A stretch of 64,000 nt of DNA from the NCBI GenBank assembly GCA_963831385.1, contig CAWHPW010000006.1, forward strand, positions 140,992-204,991. The letters run 5' to 3'. Every line of letters starts with the position of its first letter. Position 1 is the stretch's first letter. Below, in pieces: positions 61,582-64,000 of the stretch. This stretch comes from JACVRX01 sp963831385 (lineage in GTDB: Bacteria > Actinomycetota > Actinomycetes > Jiangellales > Jiangellaceae). Under the pieces are notes generated by a model. That model did no database searches. It was not told the DNA's origin and was given only the letters and a program-made list of their open reading frames with translations. Made by a program: the position numbers and the translations under genes.

Positions 61582-63113
61582 GTCGGCACTCCCAGCCGGA
61601 TCCCGACCGCCTCCGCCACATTCGGCCGGCTCGGCGCATCACCACCGGACAGATCGGCGAGAGTCCAGGCGACCCGCAAGACGCGGTCCGCGCCGCGAGC
61701 GGTGAGCAGTCCGCGCCGAAGTGCTTCGTGCAGCGGTTGCAGGGAGTCGGCCGGCGGGCGCAGGTCACGTCGAAGGACCGGACCCGGTACTTCGCCGTTG
61801 ACCCGCCAGGGCGTTCCAGCAAGCCGCCGCCGTTGCCGATCACGCGCTTCCGCGACTCGATCCGCCACGACCTTGCTCGGTTCGCCGGTGGCACTGGCGT
61901 CGTCGTCCAGACTCGCGATCGTGGGCGGCTCGACCACGCACTTGAGGTCGATCCGATCCCGTACCGGACCGGAAATCCGTAGGCCATATCTGCGCACGGC
62001 GTCTGGAGAGCACTCGCAGACCCGACCCCGAGTGCCGTGGTTGCCGCACTTGCACGGGTTGGCCGCCAGCACCAGAAGAAACCGGGCCGGGAACACTTCG
62101 GTGGCCTGAGCACGAGAGATCACGATCTCGCCGTGCTCGAGCGGTTGGCGGAGCGCGTCGAGCACCTGCGGGGCGAACTCAGGTGCCTCGTCCAGGAACA
62201 ACACGCCCAGGTGGGCCAGACTGGCCGACCCCGGCCGAAGGCTGCGGCTGCCGCCGCCGACCGCCGACACGACCGTCGCGGTGTGGTGCGGGTCGGAAAA
62301 CGGGGGACGTGTGACGAGCGGCCGGTCAAGCGCGAGAATGCCTGCGACCGAATGGATGGCCGTGACCTCGAGCGACTCCTCGGTGGTGAGGTCAGGCAGC
62401 AGACCGGGAAGTCGGCGAGCCAACATCGTCTTTCCGGCGCCTGGTGGACCCGTGAGCATGAGGTGGTGGTGGCCCGCCGCCGCCACCTCGAGGACGTGCT
62501 TGGCCACCCGCAGACCGGCGACGTCGGCGAGGTCGAGTGGAGCATCGCCGGATTCGGCCGTCTGGGCAGGCGCGAGTGGATCGGCCGGTTCGTCCGGCAC
62601 GGGCTCATTGCGAAGGATGGCCAATACCTGCCGCAACGACCGAGCTCCGAGTACGGACAGACCCGGGACCAGCCGGGCCTCTCCGACGTTGGCCTCGGGC
62701 ACGACGATGTGGCTCGCTCCCGCCGCTGCAGCAACAAGCGACGCCGGCAGCACACCAGGCACCGGCCGCAACCGTCCGTCGAGTGCGAGCTCACCGAGAA
62801 GCACCATCTCGGCCGGAATCCGCATGAGCTCAGGTTCGGCCGCGGCAACGATGGCCGCGGCGATGCCAAGGTCGAAATGGCTGCCGCGCTTGGGCAGTGC
62901 CGCCGGCGAGAGGCTGACCGTGATCCGTTGGAGCGGCCAGCTCTCCGCACTGGACAACACCGCAGCGCGTACTCGATCCCGCGCCTCGTGCAACGACGCG
63001 TCGGGCAGCCCGACGATGGTGAAGCCTGGCATCCCGCCGATGTGCACCTCGATGTCGACAACCGTCCCTCGAACGCCGGACAACGCAACGCTTCGGCCGC
63101 GCGCCAGGCGCAT
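61578..63113 (-). CDS. comM: ComM/YifB-type Mg-chelatase-like AAA+ ATPase
   Basis: 511 residues. N-terminal Lon-substrate-like domain (FTIVGLPDASLHEARDRVRAA; VSLSPAALPKRGSHFDLGIA), AAA+ domain with Walker A GPPGAGKTMLARRLPG, Walker B GVLFLDEAPEF, and C-terminal Mg-chelatase-like zinc region (NPCKCG). ComM is a helicase that promotes branch migration in transformation. It shares one base with yraN's stop. The comM-dprA pairing is conserved. Confidence 0.94.
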   Translation of the reverse strand: MRLARGRSVALSGVRGTVVDIEVHIGGMPGFTIVGLPDASLHEARDRVRAAVLSSAESWPLQRITVSLSPAALPKRGSHFDLGIAAAIVAAAEPELMRIPAEMVLLGELALDGRLRPVPGVLPASLVAAAAGASHIVVPEANVGEARLVPGLSVLGARSLRQVLAILRNEPVPDEPADPLAPAQTAESGDAPLDLADVAGLRVAKHVLEVAAAGHHHLMLTGPPGAGKTMLARRLPGLLPDLTTEESLEVTAIHSVAGILALDRPLVTRPPFSDPHHTATVVSAVGGGSRSLRPGSASLAHLGVLFLDEAPEFAPQVLDALRQPLEHGEIVISRAQATEVFPARFLLVLAANPCKCGNHGTRGRVCECSPDAVRRYGLRISGPVRDRIDLKCVVEPPTIASLDDDASATGEPSKVVADRVAEARDRQRRRLAGTPWRVNGEVPGPVLRRDLRPPADSLQPLHEALRRGLLTARGADRVLRVAWTLADLSGGDAPSRPNVAEAVGIRLGVPT

Positions 63114-63478
63114 CAGAAGGCTCCCCGCAGATGCTCCACGGTGGCCGGTCCCCGGCGGGACCGATGCACCGCGAGAACGTCGAAGCGCAGTCCGGTGCCA
63201 GGCCGGCCATGCTCGTGCAGCCAGCGGTGCCCCAACCGGCGCAACCGAGCGGCCTTTGACCAGGTCACCGCCTCCAGGCCGGAGCCGTAGCCGAAGCCGC
63301 TGCGGGTCTTGACCTCACAGACGACAACGGTCGGTCCGTCGAGCGCGACGACGTCGATCTCGCCGATGTCGCAGCGCCAGTTGCGGGCCAGAATGGTGAA
63401 GCCGACCTGCTCCAGATGCCGCACCGCTACCTGCTCGCCGTACGAACCGACGCCGTCCTTGGCCCGCAACGCCACCAC
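63113..63478 (-). CDS. yraN: UPF0102 (YraN) nuclease-fold protein
   Basis: About 121 residues, the family's normal length: GSYGEQVAVRHLEQVGFTILARNWRC, GEIDVVALDGPTVVVCEVKTRS and RFDVLAVH. The D and E-x-K residues mark a restriction-endonuclease-like fold. The start is uncertain: GTG 63478 or GTG 63475, with GGAG directly before; the family usually starts near the RAKD segment. The frame is open to 63631 with non-native residues. The 208-base gap upstream shows no clear gene. Confidence 0.88.
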   Translation of the reverse strand: MVALRAKDGVGSYGEQVAVRHLEQVGFTILARNWRCDIGEIDVVALDGPTVVVCEVKTRSGFGYGSGLEAVTWSKAARLRRLGHRWLHEHGRPGTGLRFDVLAVHRSRRGPATVEHLRGAF

Positions 63479-63686
63479 CTCCGGCGTCGAGGGTGGTGGA
63501 TGACGGTCCTGGATGCCGCCAGCGACGACCGAGTTGTGGAGAAGTACTGCGGTGACGAGTCGGTGTGGACAGAGCGCATTGTGCGGGCGAGGCAGCCACG
63601 TCGCGTCCGAGATGGCCGTTACATGGACCAATTCACGGCTTTGCCGAACATCTGGGGCACGAGGTCGCGGATCTAGCGATTCAGCT

Positions 63687-64000
63687 TCAGCTGAGACCGG
63701 TCTTCGGGATCTCCAGGTCGCTCTTGGCCAGCTCCTCGACGTTGACGTCCTTGAAGGTCACGACCTTGACGTTCTTGACGAATCGCGCCGGCCGGTACAT
63801 GTCCCAGACCCAGGCGTCGCTCATGGTGACCTCGAAATAGACCTCGCCACCCTCGGTACGCACCTGGAGGTCGACATTGTTCGTCAGGTAGAAACGCCGC
63901 TCGGTTTCCACGACATAGGAGAACAGGCCGACGACGTCGCGGTACTCCCGGTAGAGCGACAACTCCATTTCGGTCTCGTACTTCTCGAGATCCTCTGTGC
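63687..64000 (-). CDS. DUF2469 protein, start cut by window edge
   Basis: The 104 visible codons run off the right edge: the minus-strand sequence at the edge reads TEDLEKYETEMELSLYREYR, so the true ATG (about two codons earlier) lies just outside. It continues VVGLFSYVVETERRFYLTNN and FEVTMSDAWVWDMYRPARF, nearly identical to the actinobacterial DUF2469 protein (Rv2901c). Function unknown. It lies next to yraN in mycobacteria also, which confirms the synteny. Confidence 0.93.
   Translation of the reverse strand, partial: TEDLEKYETEMELSLYREYRDVVGLFSYVVETERRFYLTNNVDLQVRTEGGEVYFEVTMSDAWVWDMYRPARFVKNVKVVTFKDVNVEELAKSDLEIPKTGLS

Overview
The window is a contiguous piece of a high-G+C actinobacterial chromosome (class Actinomycetes; genus not determinable from the sequence alone). 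The evidence is strong GC bias at third codon positions, frequent GTG and some TTG starts, many 4-base ATGA/GTGA stop-start overlaps, and a core gene order matching the Mycobacterium-type block that runs from clgR, pgsA, ftsK, rnj, dapA and thyX through dapB, pnp, rpsO, ribF, truB, rbfA, infB, nusA, rimP and proS to ispG, rip1, dxr, cdsA, frr, pyrH, tsf, rpsB, xerC, dprA, comM and yraN. Almost all core genes lie on the minus strand. No rRNA, tRNA, CRISPR array, IS element or phage gene was found, and no gene-free stretch exceeds 300 bases.

Layout. 1-12.7 kb: end of the Lhr helicase gene (+), then clgR, cinA, pgsA, rimO, a DUF72 gene, ftsK, rnj, dapA and thyX (-). 12.9-24.3 kb is an accessory stretch: a membrane protein, the phenylacetyl-CoA epoxidase operon paaABCDE (-), and divergent from it a stand-alone ClpC N-domain gene overlapping a GNAT gene; then an ASCH/winged-helix gene, DUF2461, the branched-chain amino-acid exporter pair azlCD, a three-gene membrane/hydrolase operon, and a frameshifted alpha/beta hydrolase. 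24.3-36.7 kb: dapB, an M16 protease, pnp, rpsO, ribF, truB, rbfA, a DUF503 gene, infB, ylxR, nusA and rimP (lysine biosynthesis, RNA decay, translation and ribosome maturation). 36.9-48.0 kb: a secreted lipoprotein plus DUF4439 ferritin-like pair (+), sthA, proS, a CapA-like lipoprotein, a hydrolase, a GNAT gene, ispG, rip1 and dxr (MEP isoprenoid pathway flanking the site-2 protease). 48.1-53.7 kb is a second accessory insertion between dxr and cdsA: a broken CHRD gene, an LD-carboxypeptidase, a semialdehyde dehydrogenase, a DivIVA-motif/VOC fusion, an ATP-grasp protein and an esterase remnant. 53.7-64 kb: cdsA, frr, pyrH, tsf, rpsB, a two-domain VOC protein, an M23-like protein, xerC, dprA, comM, yraN and a DUF2469 gene cut by the window end.

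Most notable signals. (1) Two intergenic copies, 19,100 bp apart, of a 68-bp dyad element with four half-sites (consensus SWTCACCA) in identical geometry at 25096-25163 and 44196-44263. (2) A 201-aa protein that is only a ClpC N-domain, retaining the residues that in mycobacterial ClpC1 contact cyclomarin-type ligands. (3) A protein joining two DivIVA-type motifs to a VOC domain. (4) Probable single-base frameshifts confined to four accessory loci (hydrolase, the gene upstream in overlap with dapB, CHRD protein, esterase remnant) while the core genes read intact.
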